Assembly (NCBI RefSeq): GCF_018991925.1
Contig: NW_024736071.1
Location: 8,047,453 to 8,111,452, forward strand
Direction: 5' to 3'
Source of the DNA: Homarus americanus
Lineage: Eukaryota; Arthropoda; Malacostraca; Decapoda; Nephropidae
DNA: 64,000 bases
Positions 35,230-47,789 of the stretch are shown piece by piece; positions within the stretch are counted from its first letter, which is position 1, and each line of letters starts with the position of its first letter. Below the pieces are notes generated by a model. That model did no database searches and had not been told where the DNA came from. It worked only from the letters and a program-made list of their open reading frames with translations. Made by a program: the position numbers and the translations under genes.

Positions 35230-36490
35230 TCTTTGCCACTACTCCAAGTCCTTCCATCACTTCTCCAACACTCTTTAAGTACCCCGTCAACCTCCTTACC
35301 ACTTCCCCAGCAACCCTCTAAGTCCCTCCCTCACTTCTCCATCACTCTCCAAGTCCCTCCATCACTTCTCCAACTCTCCAATTCCCTCCATCACCCCTCC
35401 ATCACTCTCATGTCCATCGCTCACTTCTCCATCACTCCCAAGTCCCTCCATCACTTCTCAACACTCTCTAAGTCCCTGGTCACCCTCCTTACCACTTTCC
35501 CACCACCGTCTAAGTCCCTCCATCACTTCTCCATCACTCTCCAAGTCCTCCTCACTTCTCCATCACTCTGTAAGTCCCTCCATCACTTCTCCATCACTCT
35601 CCAAGTTCCTCCCTCCTCCATCACTCTCCAAGTCCTTCCATCACTTCTCCATCACTCTCCAGGTCCCTCATCCCTTCTCCATCACTATCCGTCCCTCCAT
35701 CACTTCTCCACCACTCTCCAAGTCCTCCAACACTCACTCCATCACTCTCAAGTCCCTCCATCCTTCTCCATCACTCTCCAGGTCCCTCAACACTCACTCC
35801 CATCACTATCCAAGTCCCTCCATCACTTCTCATCACTCTCCCAAGTCCTCCTTTCACCATCACTCTCCAAGTCCCTCCATCCTTCCATCACTCTCAAGTC
35901 CTCCAACCTCCACTCCATCACTATCCAAGTCCCTCCATCACTTCTCCATCACTATCCAAGTCCCTCCATCACTTCTCCATCCTCTCCAAGTCCCTCCATC
36001 CTTCTCCACCACTCTCCAAGTCCCTCCATCACTCATTCCATCACTCTCCAGTCCCTCCATCACTTCTCCATCACTCTCCAAGTCCTCCATCACTTCTCCC
36101 AACACTCTCCAGTCCCTCATCACTTCTCCACCACTCTCGTCCTTCATCACTTCTCCATCCTCTCCAAGTCCTCCATCCTCATTCCATCCTCTCCACGTCC
36201 CTCCATCACTCTCCAGTTCCTTCTCCATCACCCTCCAAGTCCCTCCATCACTTCTCCAACACTCTCAAGTCCTCCATCACTTCTCCACCCTCTCGTCCTT
36301 CCATCACTTCTCCACCACTCTCCAAGTCCCTCCATCACTCACTCCATCACTCTCTAAGTCCCTCCATCACTTCTCCATCACTCTCCAAGTCCCTTTATCA
36401 CTACTTCATCACTTCTCCACCACTCTCCAAGTCCCTCCATCACTCTCTAAGTCCCTCCATCACCCTCCATCACTTCTCCAACACTCCCCA
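35230..36490. repeat. 31-bp minisatellite
   Basis: Unit CATCACTTCTCCATCACTCT followed by CCAAGTCCCTC, about 40 copies with many small deletions. A 374-codon + strand frame is repeat-derived (Ser/Pro/Leu/His rich, no stops in the unit). Confidence 0.95.
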
Positions 36491-36749
36491 GTCATTGGGG
36501 AAGGAAACTTTTCCAAACAACAGGAGAACACATGAAATCTTGTAATTAATGGTAAGTTAGAGCCAGGCGACGCCAGAGCTCAATCCATGATTAAAAAATA
36601 ATGGGAAGAAAATGAGAAGTTAAATTGCACCGTCCTTATGGCGGGGCTTGTCATAGACCCATCAATGATGACGTGTACAGGAGGAAGAGATGCACGTGTC
36701 TTGTGTGTGTGTGTACTGTAGTCCATGAGGGCACTCTACAGTCACCTAA
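36491..36749. other. Unique spacer
   Basis: Nothing recognised apart from a short GT tract near 36700. Confidence 0.55.
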
Positions 36750-36927
36750 CGAACGGTAAACGTAACGCTGGCGGACAACGGAAAATGTATAAGGATAGTC
36801 TTAAGATAAACCGGAAAAGTACCAATCGACCCCCTCACCTGGGAGACGATCACGCCACACCGTAACGCTTGGAGGAGCATCATACGACTAGGTGTCAATA
36901 TTTCTTTAGCCCGACTGCAGCAGCAGT
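36750..36927 (+). pseudogene. RTE-like LINE ORF2, C-terminal fragment
   Basis: Reads RKMYKDSLK and, in another frame, PIDPLTWETITPHRNAWRS and LGVNISLARLQQQ ending at a TAG. The DPLTW stretch matches the end of the RTE-like copy at about 49590-49700 in both protein and DNA. The rest of the element is absent upstream. It abuts an unrelated reverse transcriptase. Confidence 0.8.
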
Positions 36928-36989
36928 AGTAGTTCGAGAAATAGCAGGATGGATGGTGTGGGGAAAAAAGCACTGAAGACACAGGGAAG

Positions 36990-38455
36990 GAGCAGGCGCT
37001 TCAGGCCTGGATGCAGACGGGTGGAGAGTCATCCTCAGTACTAACAAGTTTGGCGACGCAACAAGTGATCTCTGCACTGCCACAGCCGTTCTTGCAAGAA
37101 AGCTAGCAGCCTTTTGCTGCCATCACCTACAAGCTCTAACGGCCAGCCGCCTCATCCCTGGACAAAAATCCACCCAGGATGTAGGCCTACAGGTATAGGG
37201 ATGGGGGAAGTGCTGAGACGGATCAATAGAAAATCCATAATGGAGGTAGTCATTGGTTACATGAAGACATCAGGGCAGCTGCAGGGAACCTGCAATTATG
37301 TGCTGGCCACCAGGCTGGGGGTGAAGCTGCTATTCACGCCATGAGAAAGATATTAGAGCAGTGTGAATGTGAGGCATTACTCCTGGTTGATGCTTCCAAT
37401 GCATTCAACATAATCAACCGCAAGGCTACACTGCTCAACATCAAGATCAAGTGTCTAAGCTTTGCAATATATGTTGAAAACGCCTACAGGAACCCATCAG
37501 ACCTTTATATAACAAGCTTCAAGGCCAAGAGGAGATACCACCATACAGTTAACTGAGGGAACAACGCAGGGGGATCCAGTCGCCATGGTAATGTACGCAA
37601 TAGGCCTGTCAGTGCTCCAACACACAATAAACTATGAACAACCAATGTCAAGCAAGTGGCATATGCTGATGACCGTACAGGAGCAGGAAAAGTGGGGGAC
37701 ATCAAAAAGTGGTGGGACCTGGAAACATCACGAGGTACACAAATAGGATACCACCCAAATGCCAGCAAGTCCTTCATTGTGAAGCCAGAATACCATGACT
37801 GGGTTATAGAGGTGTTCAGCAGAAGTGAGGTCAAAATAGAAAAGATGGCCAAAGACACTTAGGTGCGGTAATCGGCAGGAATGATTTCAAGACCGAGTAC
37901 GTAACGGGAAAGATAAAACGAGTAGATGAAAGAAATCGAAACTCTGTCGGATATTGCTAAAACTGAGCCACATGCAGCTTTTGCAGCATTCACCCATGGA
38001 GTCAAGCATCGTTGGAATTACCTAATACGCACTACCCCGATATCGGAACCCTCCTCCACCCTCTGGAAGAAGCCATCGGGTCGCTTTTATCCCAACATTA
38101 GTGAAAAGCTATTATTTAACCCCAGCAGGATTTTCGATCCCATGGCCGCATGTCCACCAATCAGCTCGCGAGACTGCACACAAGAGGAACGAGAACGACA
38201 AGAACAGGGCATATAGGGAGAGAATTCAAAATGTAGGTGAAGGCAGCTTCACTCCTCTGGTGTTCACAGCCTCTGGCGGGATGGGACCAAGTGACGCTGC
38301 TTCTACGCAAGACTGGCCGAGGTGTTATCCTGACAGAAGCAGCAGCCCAGAAGTTACATTGCAGCCTGGTTGATATGTCGACTGTCCTTCTATCTACTTT
38401 GGTCTACATTGCTTTGCCTCAGGGGAACGAGATTTTCGGCCTCAAAGCCAACAAC
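36990..38455 (+). pseudogene. Second reverse transcriptase family (GTTQGDP / YADD), multiply frameshifted
   Basis: In order on the + strand: ASGLDADGWRVIL (about 36997); ASRLIPGQK; HPGCRPTG and GEVLRRINRKSI (about 37205); EAAIHAMRKILEQ; motif A LLLVDASNAFNIINR (about 37380); motif B GTTQGDP (37558-37578); motif C YADD (37662-37673); [58 protein letters not shown] near the end. At least six frameshifts and a stop separate these blocks, so it is dead. The conserved C-terminal blocks after the RT belong to a family I connect with predicted RT proteins of cnidarians and other invertebrates; I do not assign a LINE clade. No endonuclease was seen. It sits directly behind an RTE-like fragment, either by chance or by insertion. 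Confidence 0.8.
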
Positions 38456-38898
38456 ATTCGCCGTTATTGACTAGGAAGCAACAGCCACTGAATGCCGCAT
38501 AGATCTGCGTCTTTATTAACTCAGCTACGGTAGGTACTTTTGTATTAAGGTATTTAATATTAAAGTAATAAAATAGTGGCGAATATGTGGCTATTGGGTG
38601 TATTGGGGGAGGCTGGAGACACGTTAAGAAATAGTAGTAGAGAGAGGCGAAGTGAGTGAGTGAGCATGTGTGTGTGTGTGTGTGTGAACATCCAAGAACG
38701 TTAATCAACTGTTGACATGTTGTTCTAAATAAAACACGGAAAACGACTCACCCCAAAACAACGACTTATCCTCTCTCGTCCCGCCTAACAGATCATATCC
38801 CACTAACTGAGGACGAAGGTTTGATCACGGTTACCTACCTGAGTGACGTCACGTGCCCTCAAAACTAAACGCTGTAATTCCCCCGTAAGGTAAACAAG
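38456..38898. other. Unique spacer with a short GT tract
   Basis: Holds (GT)n at about 38667-38686. No gene seen. Confidence 0.55.
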
Positions 38899-38970
38899 CC
38901 TAACCTAACCTAACCTAACCTAACCTAACCTAACCTAACCTAACCTAACCTAACCTAACCTAACCTAACC
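38899..38970. repeat. Perfect interstitial telomere repeat (TAACC)14
   Basis: Fourteen uninterrupted TAACC units, the longest and cleanest telomere-type tract in the window. Confidence 0.95.
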
Positions 38971-39471
38971 TTTACACTGTGGTTTGTAGTCTGACAGAAG
39001 AACTCATCAACTTACTCGCCACGTTAGGAATATTAAACAAGCGTCCAGAATGACCTGTGTAAATAAATATATAAAACGTCCAAGGAAAAGACAAAGGAAA
39101 ACAAATGTAATGTATAATTATGATACTGGGGATTACAGTGTAGTTTTCGGCATTAAAATCGACGACAATAATAATAATAAAACAATAATGATAAAAATAA
39201 AATAATCAATACGTAATATATAGCACTCTTGTGAGACCACAACGTGCTGGGACGGTATATACATATTTTATAACAAAGTAACCTCTGACCTCTGTACAAC
39301 CACAGCTCTAGGGTCTGTCGTGGTGAATATACTGTAAATGACCTGTATGAACACCACAGCTCTCTCCGCCCTCGTGTTAAGCTGTAAGGATACAATCTTA
39401 TTTATGTATCGCTGAGTGCTTTTTACATATCAGTTAAAGTTACTTTTGAACCTGAAGCATAGCAGGTTTTG
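38971..39471. other. AT-rich spacer
   Basis: Short AAT-rich tract near 39165-39185; no gene recognised. Confidence 0.55.
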
Positions 39472-39612
39472 AGGTGATTGAAAAGTCCTTGTGCACCCGT
39501 ATTAATTAATAATATAGCAATTAACCTTGTTCTTCTCGTAACACGGCAGGTATAACAAGGAACTACTATATTGTTAATTATTGCAAGTGCACAGATATTT
39601 TTCGATCACCCT
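39472..39612. mobile_element. 141-bp hairpin, MITE candidate
   Basis: The left arm starts AGGTGATTGAAAAGTCCTTG and the right arm, read in reverse, AGGGTGATCGAAAAATATCT; both continue with TGTGCAC and an AT-rich stretch containing AATATAG, so nearly the whole element folds back. Ends of this style occur in mariner-type elements. No clear target duplication is visible, so the class is uncertain. Confidence 0.6.
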
Positions 39613-40138
39613 TTATTAAGAGTAAACGTGATAATGAATACAAACTGATTTATTCACCCAAATGCAAAAAAAAAAATTACAAATTAATCTCAGTTTTCTT
39701 GAAGTATGTCAAGAACTATTAATCAAATGTTCTCTAAATATCACTTTAGTATGGGAAGGAAGACCGAGCAATAAACCGATCACAATATCATATTATTACA
39801 TCAAAGACAACAGAGGTTGTCCCGGATGTATTTGTTCAGCATCTTCAAACAACGAGTGAGTTTGTTAGCAGTGAGTTTCACACCTGACTCTTTGCACCAA
39901 CAGTTGATTTCATGAGCTCTTGGTAAGGCTTTCAGCCACAAGAACTCTTCAATCTGGAGAATTAACAGGAAGTAAAAATGCATTATCATCCTCATGCCAG
40001 ACAAAGACGGCACAATGTAGATTATCTGAGGTAAAAGACAAAAATAAGAGGGGTCCTGGAAACCTGCCCCGAGGCAATCCAGAAATGGATGCATTGTCAA
40101 CTCTAAAAGACCCACCAGGAACAACCATTTCTCTTTTC
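39613..40138. other. Unique spacer
   Basis: Nothing recognised; open frames are short on both strands. Confidence 0.5.
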
Positions 40139-40841
40139 TTAAGATGGTGTCACACGGCCACTTGTACTAGCAATTTTCGCTTTCGGCTAGTACATTACAG
40201 TACAGTAGAGTTCAGCGGTTGATGTTTCATCTGCCAGCAGCAGATTTCTCCAGACCAACGTGTTGGTCTTCAAAGCGTAATTATCAGGAATTATATTAAA
40301 AGTTAAAGGAGTTTGTGTATTATGTACTGGTGCAATGAACAATTATCGTCCGGCTGGTTATAATTTATACAGAAAATAGCAAAAATATATAAGATGTTTT
40401 AAAAACAACTCATTTGAATCAGTTGTCGACATCCCTCTCCGCGCAGACAGCTTCGTCCGCTTACTGGCAATTACATTTTTTTATTTTCACAATGAAAATA
40501 CAAAACAATTGTATGAAACTTTAATATAAATGCAGTTTAACTGAATATTCCTGTTAGTTTAGTCTGTTTTTGTAATTCAAGACCAAACTTTCTTCCTTTT
40601 CGCCGGCCAGGAGCGACTCTACCAGTGTTTCCTCTCACCTATATACTTAATACAATACAAAATCTTCAAAGGCATGTATCTTGTTATTGTTTTGGTTTGG
40701 CTCCAGCCGCTCCACTGTGGTAATAGCCTACAGTATAGTGCTCCCGTCGTGTGATCACACTTCTTAAATATTGCTGGTAAACCACTGACGTAGTGCTGGC
40801 CGAAAGCGAACCATCATGAACAATCCGAACGTTTCTCTTAA
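40139..40841. other. Possible TTAA-flanked element with weak inverted ends
   Basis: TTAA lies at 40139-40142 and 40838-40841. Inside each, about 30 bp in, is an inverted block: TTCGCTTTCGGCTAGTAC on the left and, on the reverse strand of the right side, TTCGCTTTCGGCCAGCAC. The outer 30 bp align poorly. No coding region is present. Confidence 0.35.
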
Positions 40842-42100
40842 ACTCATTATTTCTTAAAGGTCGTGGAAATACCTATTAATACCAGAGTTTCACATTTCGT
40901 ATAGCAGTTCATCACATTTTACTAAATTAAATGTTGCAATGAAATTTATCTGAACAATTCGAGGTTTAAATCCTTTGTCAAAGTTCTCAGCAACATGTGA
41001 CAATAATACATATGGTATCACTTTGTTCCATGAAGTTTCCTGTTCGCCAACTGTCAAGGAGGCAATGTGACCATAGGAAGAGCAGAATTTCTTATAAATC
41101 CATTTTTCAGAAACTTTGAACAAAACAGAGTGTATGCAATTGGACGGTGGTTAATACTGTTAGCCAATATTTCCCTTTTAGTATACAAACAAAATGAGGA
41201 ACGAGTAGCTTCCATTCATCCAGAAAATAATTTGTTTTTATAAACCGACAGAGGCAATTTAATTTTGGGACCAACATTGAGCTCAATTATTAAAAAATAA
41301 CATGGATTAACCTATTGGGATCTTCTGCTCATGTATGGAGACTCAAAACTTTCACACATTTTTACTCTTCAAGGCATGAGAGCACCATTACTGCCACACG
41401 TAAGAAGAGACAATGAATACATCACTGACCATCAACCAGGGACCAACAGAACAACAGACACGGATTATGAGGTATCAGTCAACCGGTGACCTGAATGACC
41501 ACCTTTATTAATGAAATTTTACTGAGTGTTCACTTGTTTTTTCAAAGAGGAATATTCGTCAGAAGACCAATAAAATAATAATCTGTAGTTGCCGGGGTGT
41601 TACCTGCCACCCCCATGTATGAGGTGTTTGTCGGAATATTTCATCGGCCTATATTAACACATAACACACCATTGATCGATTCACTGGACGTGACTGTATC
41701 GAGTAAAGGCATCGGGTGTGAATCCTTTGTCATCTTACTCACATTAGTAACCTAATACAATAAATTATTTGTTGTAGCATTTTTTTCTAAGAAACATTTT
41801 CTCTGCATTTGTATTTGAGTCATGCTGTTCAATATTCATAGTATAACAAGGGTTTAATAATCATAAAGTTGAAGTGAACCCAATAGCTTATAGTGTTGTC
41901 ACGTCTTACCATTATTATGCTGGGTGACTTTTACTCACAAAAACAAGAACTCGTATGAGTCATACCTTTATAACCTCACTGTACTCACCTCACTCAGAGT
42001 ACCGTCCCCATATCTGGTGTGGCAGCCACAGTTCTCTTCTCTAAATATTCTCGGGCCGTTTTTACCAATCCTCTAAGGTTTGTATCTCTCTGGGGACCAA
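40842..42100. other. AT-rich spacer
   Basis: Single-copy AT-rich sequence without a recognised gene. Confidence 0.5.
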
Positions 42101-42109
42101 GTGTTTAAT

Positions 42110-42400
42110 TTCATTCATCTATCCCCGTCTCTGCCTTCCCTTGTCCCTCCTACCCTCAACTTTACCCATTAATATTTATGTTATTATTCCCTCATCCCCA
42201 ATTATATGACCAAAGTATCTCATTTTGCTTTTTTCTGTACATTTCAAGAACTTCTCATGTAGTTTCTGCTAGTCTTAGTACTTCTCCATTTGTTTCCTGG
42301 TCAGTGTAGCTATTCTTACCATTCGCCTATAACAACACATTTCGAAGGCCTCCAACTATTTTCTGGTGTCTGCTACCGTATACTAATAAGGCCACAGCAC
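42110..42400 (-). pseudogene. LINE reverse-transcriptase C-terminal relic (RTE-type), reverse strand
   Basis: Read on the reverse strand: EAFEMCCYRRMVRIATLT, then in another frame TDQETNGEVLRLAET, then KLHEKFLKCTEKSKMRYFGH, and finally GKVEGRRDKGRQRRG. This order (fingerprint EAFE-RRM-R, TNEEVL, RYFGHI, GKIEG-R-RGRQ) is typical of the region behind the RT thumb in RTE-type LINEs. Frameshifts separate the blocks. It is not the same subfamily as the copy at 47790. Confidence 0.7.
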
Positions 42401-42701
42401 TGTAATCATATGAGTTCCCCTTCTAATATCCAGTCATAGTCTTAAAAAATATGTCGAAGTCGTTATCAACATCAGTTCTGCTACAGTAATCAGCTTCATT
42501 ACGTCACATAACAGGACCAGAGGCCTTCTTGCCCTTCTTATACTAATACTACTAAACTTACTACTGGGAGAAAGAAGAACAAGAAGAAGAAGAAAATAAG
42601 AAGAAAACGAAAAAATAAAACGAAGAGAAAAATAAAACGAAGAAAAAAACAAAATCAAGAAGAAGAAGAACGGCCACTAAATTCTATAATGTCTTAATAA
42701 A

Positions 42702-42846
42702 CACGCTTAGGTGGCATACGGACCTACGCTCACGCTTAGGTGGCATACGGACCTACGCTCACGCTTAGGTGGCATACGGACCTACGCTCACGCTTAGGTG
42801 GCATACGGACCGACGCTCACGCTTAGGTGGCATACGGACCGACGCT
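42702..42846. repeat. 29-bp tandem repeat, 5 copies
   Basis: Five copies of ACGCTTAGGTGGCATACGGA plus CCTACGCTC; the last two have CGACGCTC. Copies are nearly identical, suggesting recent expansion. Confidence 0.93.
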
Positions 42847-42849
42847 CGT

Positions 42850-43495
42850 ATCGCCTGTGCGTCTAAAATGGAAATTATTGCCGTAAACCTATATTTTGAA
42901 ATATATCTGACTGAATATACTTTAACAGAACTATTATATAACGAAAAATATCACAATAATGGAGGAAGGTTATTTTTATTTTACTGATAATGTTTTGTCT
43001 TGTTTTCTGAAAGAAGTGACACAAGTGAATGAGGTGAATGGAATACCGTCATAGCTGTTGTCTAAATACTGAAGGGTTGTCTGAACACAATAGTCTTGCT
43101 AGTGAATACCTTCTCGTCTTATTCTTGAGTGTTGTTATTTTTTACAACACCCTAAATCTATCTTTACACTAGAAATCAATATTCATCTATAAAATAATAA
43201 TGTTAATAAAAAATATAATATAAAACATATATCACAAATTCATGTACAATACACTACAATGCTTCATGGACTTTTTTCCTATTTTACCTAGATAATATTA
43301 TCATAAACTTGTACTACATTTACCATATATTTACAATGTATTCTTGCAGACCGTTAATACTAAACACTAGTTCAATACCTTATTAGTCTCAATGTTCTTT
43401 CCAGGTACAGCTCCCAGAAGGCTCAGTCGTGTGTGTATCTGTATAGTGTTGTACAATATCTATTTATCCTCGTTATATACACAGTCTCAGTTTCC
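42850..43495. other. AT-rich spacer
   Basis: No gene or repeat recognised. Confidence 0.55.
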
Positions 43496-43499
43496 AGAG

Positions 43500-44085
43500 T
43501 CTTGTGATCCAATCTTTTATGTCTGTCATTGTCCTGTCATAGTGTGTTTGTCATAGTGTGTTTGTCTTTGTTCTGTCATAGTGTGTTTGTCTTTGTTCTG
43601 TCATAATGTGTTTGTAACTGTTCTGTTTTGGTCATTGTTATGGCATAGTGTGTTTGTCTTTGTTCTGTCATAGTGTGTTTGTCTTTGTTCTGCCATAGTG
43701 TGTTTTTCATTGTCCTGTCATAATGTGTTTGTAACTGTTCTGTTTTGGTCATTGTTATGGCATAGTGTGTTTGTCTTTGTTCTGTCATAGTGTGTTTGTC
43801 TTTGTTCTGCCATAGTGTGTTTTTCATTGCTGTCATAATGTGTTTGTAACTGTTCTGTTTTGGTCATTGTTATGGCATAGTGTGTCTGTCTGTCTAGAGT
43901 GTCTGTCACTGTCCTTTTATAGTGTCTGTCACTGTCCTTTTATAGTGTCTGTCACTGTCCTTTCATAGTATGTCTGTCGTTGTCCTGTCATACTGTCTGT
44001 CACTGTCCTGTCATAGTATCTGTCACTGTCCTGTCATAGTATCTGACACTGTCCTGTCATAGTGTCTGTCACTGTCCTGTCAAAA
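43500..44085. repeat. Minisatellite with about 117-bp higher-order units
   Basis: Basic unit about 20-24 bp (GTCATAGTGTGTTTGTCTTT GTTCT). Between 43600 and 43880 a block of about 117 bp containing TTCTGTTTTGGTCATTGTTA recurs three times. The right part shifts to a shorter unit (AGTGTCTGTCACTGTCCTTT). Confidence 0.9.
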
Positions 44086-44089
44086 AGCG

Positions 44090-45040
44090 CTGATGGAGTT
44101 GCCTGATACGGGTCACCAGACGAGTGTTTAGTGTTTTGGTAAATAAACAAAAGTGTTGGTCTCTACAGGCGAAATTATCCCTCATGAATAAAAAAATCGA
44201 ATTTGAAAATGTGTTGATGTAAACAATTGTTTTTCCTTTAGTTTTTATGATTCCATATTCCGTAATGAAAGTTGTCATCCGTAATGATAACACGGCCTTG
44301 CACGGTAGTTTGATTCTTTTAATGCTGTTACGACTTTTTGTAATGGACAACGTGTAAAAAAATTACGTTGACTTCCGATTAATAAGGGATTTAAAATGTT
44401 TTATATTACGTAAACTACAACAGCAGATACGATAACATATGAAACTTTATACGACCTTAATATTTTTCTCCGATTTTTTCTTAAAAACAACTAGTCATTT
44501 TTGTTTTAACTTACACCACTAATCTCAATACTTTCAATACTTGTAATTATTAAGCTTGATAAAAGTAGGATTCTTTTTTTATTAATATTAGCTTGATGAG
44601 ATAAATGAATTACAATAGTCTTCCAATTGGTTATGGGCAGTAAAGAAATAATACTTCTCATCTATCGTTAACATCTTCCTGCTTAAATTATATCTCCTCC
44701 CACCTGACGACGAGAGGAGAGGTTCGTACTGGGTGATTATTGTGTTTCCAGCCTTCCTTAACCTCATGTACAGTTGCCGACAAAATTTCTTGAACACTTA
44801 GCAATATCTGGCATTTTCTTCTGGGTTATATTATATATTATTTTTTTTGTTCTGTCTTTTTATTTAATAACGCTATTTCTTCGCCGCATATGTCGGAACC
44901 ACACACCAAAAATCCCTCCATACAAAGAAAAATCTGAGAAAACACTGCACAGTACATTTATTAAAATTCCACTCCCACCACCTGATGATCCTCATGTACT
45001 TACTGGTTAAATATTGTCAAGTGTCCAGGGAATTTTCTCT
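44090..45040. other. AT-rich spacer
   Basis: No gene recognised; an open frame at 44774-45010 has a hydrophobic start but no known family. Confidence 0.5.
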
Positions 45041-45044
45041 CTCT

Positions 45045-45045
<1 letters not shown>

Positions 45046-45126
<81 letters not shown>
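45046..45126. repeat. (TA)n microsatellite, left of palindrome
   Basis: About 40 TA units preceded by a short CT run. Confidence 0.97.
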
Positions 45127-45129
<3 letters not shown>

Positions 45130-45216
45130 TGATAACCACAAGGAAACAAGAAAACACGAAGTTCCCAAGCACTTGAACTTCGTGTTTTCTTGTTTCCTTG
45201 TGGTTATCAGCATATA
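45123..45216. repeat. Perfect palindrome, 42-bp arms, 10-bp loop
   Basis: The left arm (45123-45164) contains GCTGATAACCACAAGGAAAC and AAGAAAACACGAAGTTC; the right arm (45175-45216) is its exact reverse complement. The loop is CCAAGCACTT. TA microsatellites lie on both sides (45046-45126 and 45231-45307). It may be a fold-back element or a palindrome formed during replication. Confidence 0.93.
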
Positions 45217-45228
45217 CTTGAATCACAC

Positions 45229-45230
<2 letters not shown>

Positions 45231-45307
<77 letters not shown>
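45231..45307. repeat. (TA)n microsatellite, right of palindrome
   Basis: About 38 TA units. Confidence 0.97.
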
Positions 45308-46340
<1,033 letters not shown>

Positions 46341-46344
46341 AATG

Positions 46345-46451
46345 CCGGACACACACACACACCCACACACACACCCAATCAGAAACCCCATTCACCTCCC
46401 CTTCAAACACACACCACGCACACAGCCTCCTAGTCAACACATTGCCCCCTA

Positions 46452-46511
<60 letters not shown>

Positions 46512-46690
46512 TACACAAAATCCCACTCACCCTCCATACACACACACACAAATCCCCAGTCCCTCCCCCTGAAACACAAACTCCCAGTTACCCCCACACA
46601 CACCTCACCCCACACACACACCTCACCCCCCCACACACACACACACCTCACCCCCACACACACCCTCACCCCCCACACACACACAGGAGG
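46345..46690. repeat. CA-rich region with (CA)n core
   Basis: Contains a (CA)n core at 46456-46507 and degenerate CACACACCTCACCCC units to 46685. Confidence 0.9.
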
Positions 46691-46796
46691 CTTTTAATTA
46701 CACTCCTTAAATGGAAGATTTCTAATAGAGAGTTTTAATGATCTTTATATTCATGCATGATGAGGAGAGAGACACAGTAGCCGTGTGTGTGTGTGA

Positions 46797-46799
<3 letters not shown>

Positions 46800-46858
<59 letters not shown>
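46800..46858. repeat. (CT)n microsatellite
   Basis: About 29 CT units. Confidence 0.97.
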
Positions 46859-46859
<1 letters not shown>

Positions 46860-46860
<1 letters not shown>

Positions 46861-47345
46861 GTCTGTGTCTGTTTTCCCGAATGTTTCTTGATTTGTATTT
46901 TTGTACCTCCGTCTTTGTCTGTCTGTCTCTGCGTTAGCTTCCGTGTTTGTCTATCTGTTTATTTGTCTCTTGGAATGTCTCTCTGTCTTTTTGTATGTCT
47001 GTGTCTATCTGTGCATTAATGTGTCTGTCTGTGAATGTATGTATTAATGTGTCTGTCTTTAAATGTGTGTACGTCTATGTCTGTCTTTACTAGTATGTAT
47101 GTCTGTGCCTGTCTTTCCATGTTTGTATATTTGTGTCTGCCTGTGCATGTGCCTTTATCTGTCTGTGCATGTCTGTTTGTCTGTGTCTGTCTTTGCATGT
47201 GTGTATGTCTGCGCCTGGCAGTGCATATGTGTATGTATGTGTCTGTCTGTGCATGTGCGCATGAATGTGTCTGTGTGTGCATATGTGCGTATGTACTGTA
47301 TGTGTTTGGCTGTGCAAGCGTGTGTCTGTCTGTCTGTCTGTCAAT
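46860..47345. repeat. Degenerate TGTCTG-rich simple repeat
   Basis: Words such as TGTCTGTC, GTATGTCTGTG and GCATGTGT recur irregularly. Open frames with Cys/Val-rich peptides are by-products. A short CT tract lies further on at 47517-47549. Confidence 0.85.
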
Positions 47346-47513
47346 GGAGGAGTGATTGGATAAGTGGTGACAATATACCTGTCAATCAGTCACTCTTGTC
47401 TATCTTGTGGTCTGCTTCTGTCTTTTATTCTGGCTTTTGTCTGTCCCTGAGCATGTATTTTCCTTCCTTTTTTTTCTATCTGTCTATCTATCATTGTCTG
47501 TCTTTTTCGACTA

Positions 47514-47553
<40 letters not shown>

Positions 47554-47789
47554 GCACCCCGTCATTCCAGCCATGAGTATTTAAACACCATCGGAATCCT
47601 CAGGTCCAGCTGTCTCTCGCCTGCCCTTGTGTCTAATAATCCTCAACAAAATACGAAACAATACAAAAAATTACGAACTACGAAAAAAGTAATGATAATA
47701 TTTGTACAAAATTCGAAACTAATCGACATGATTTTGCAGTGTGTATAAGGGTAATTGACTGTTCGGCTGTGTGTGTGTGTGTGTGTTCG

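Noticed and set aside
35233..36357. 374-codon Ser/Pro-rich frame
   Set aside because: Repeat-derived from the 31-bp minisatellite; indels among units shift register without effect on openness.
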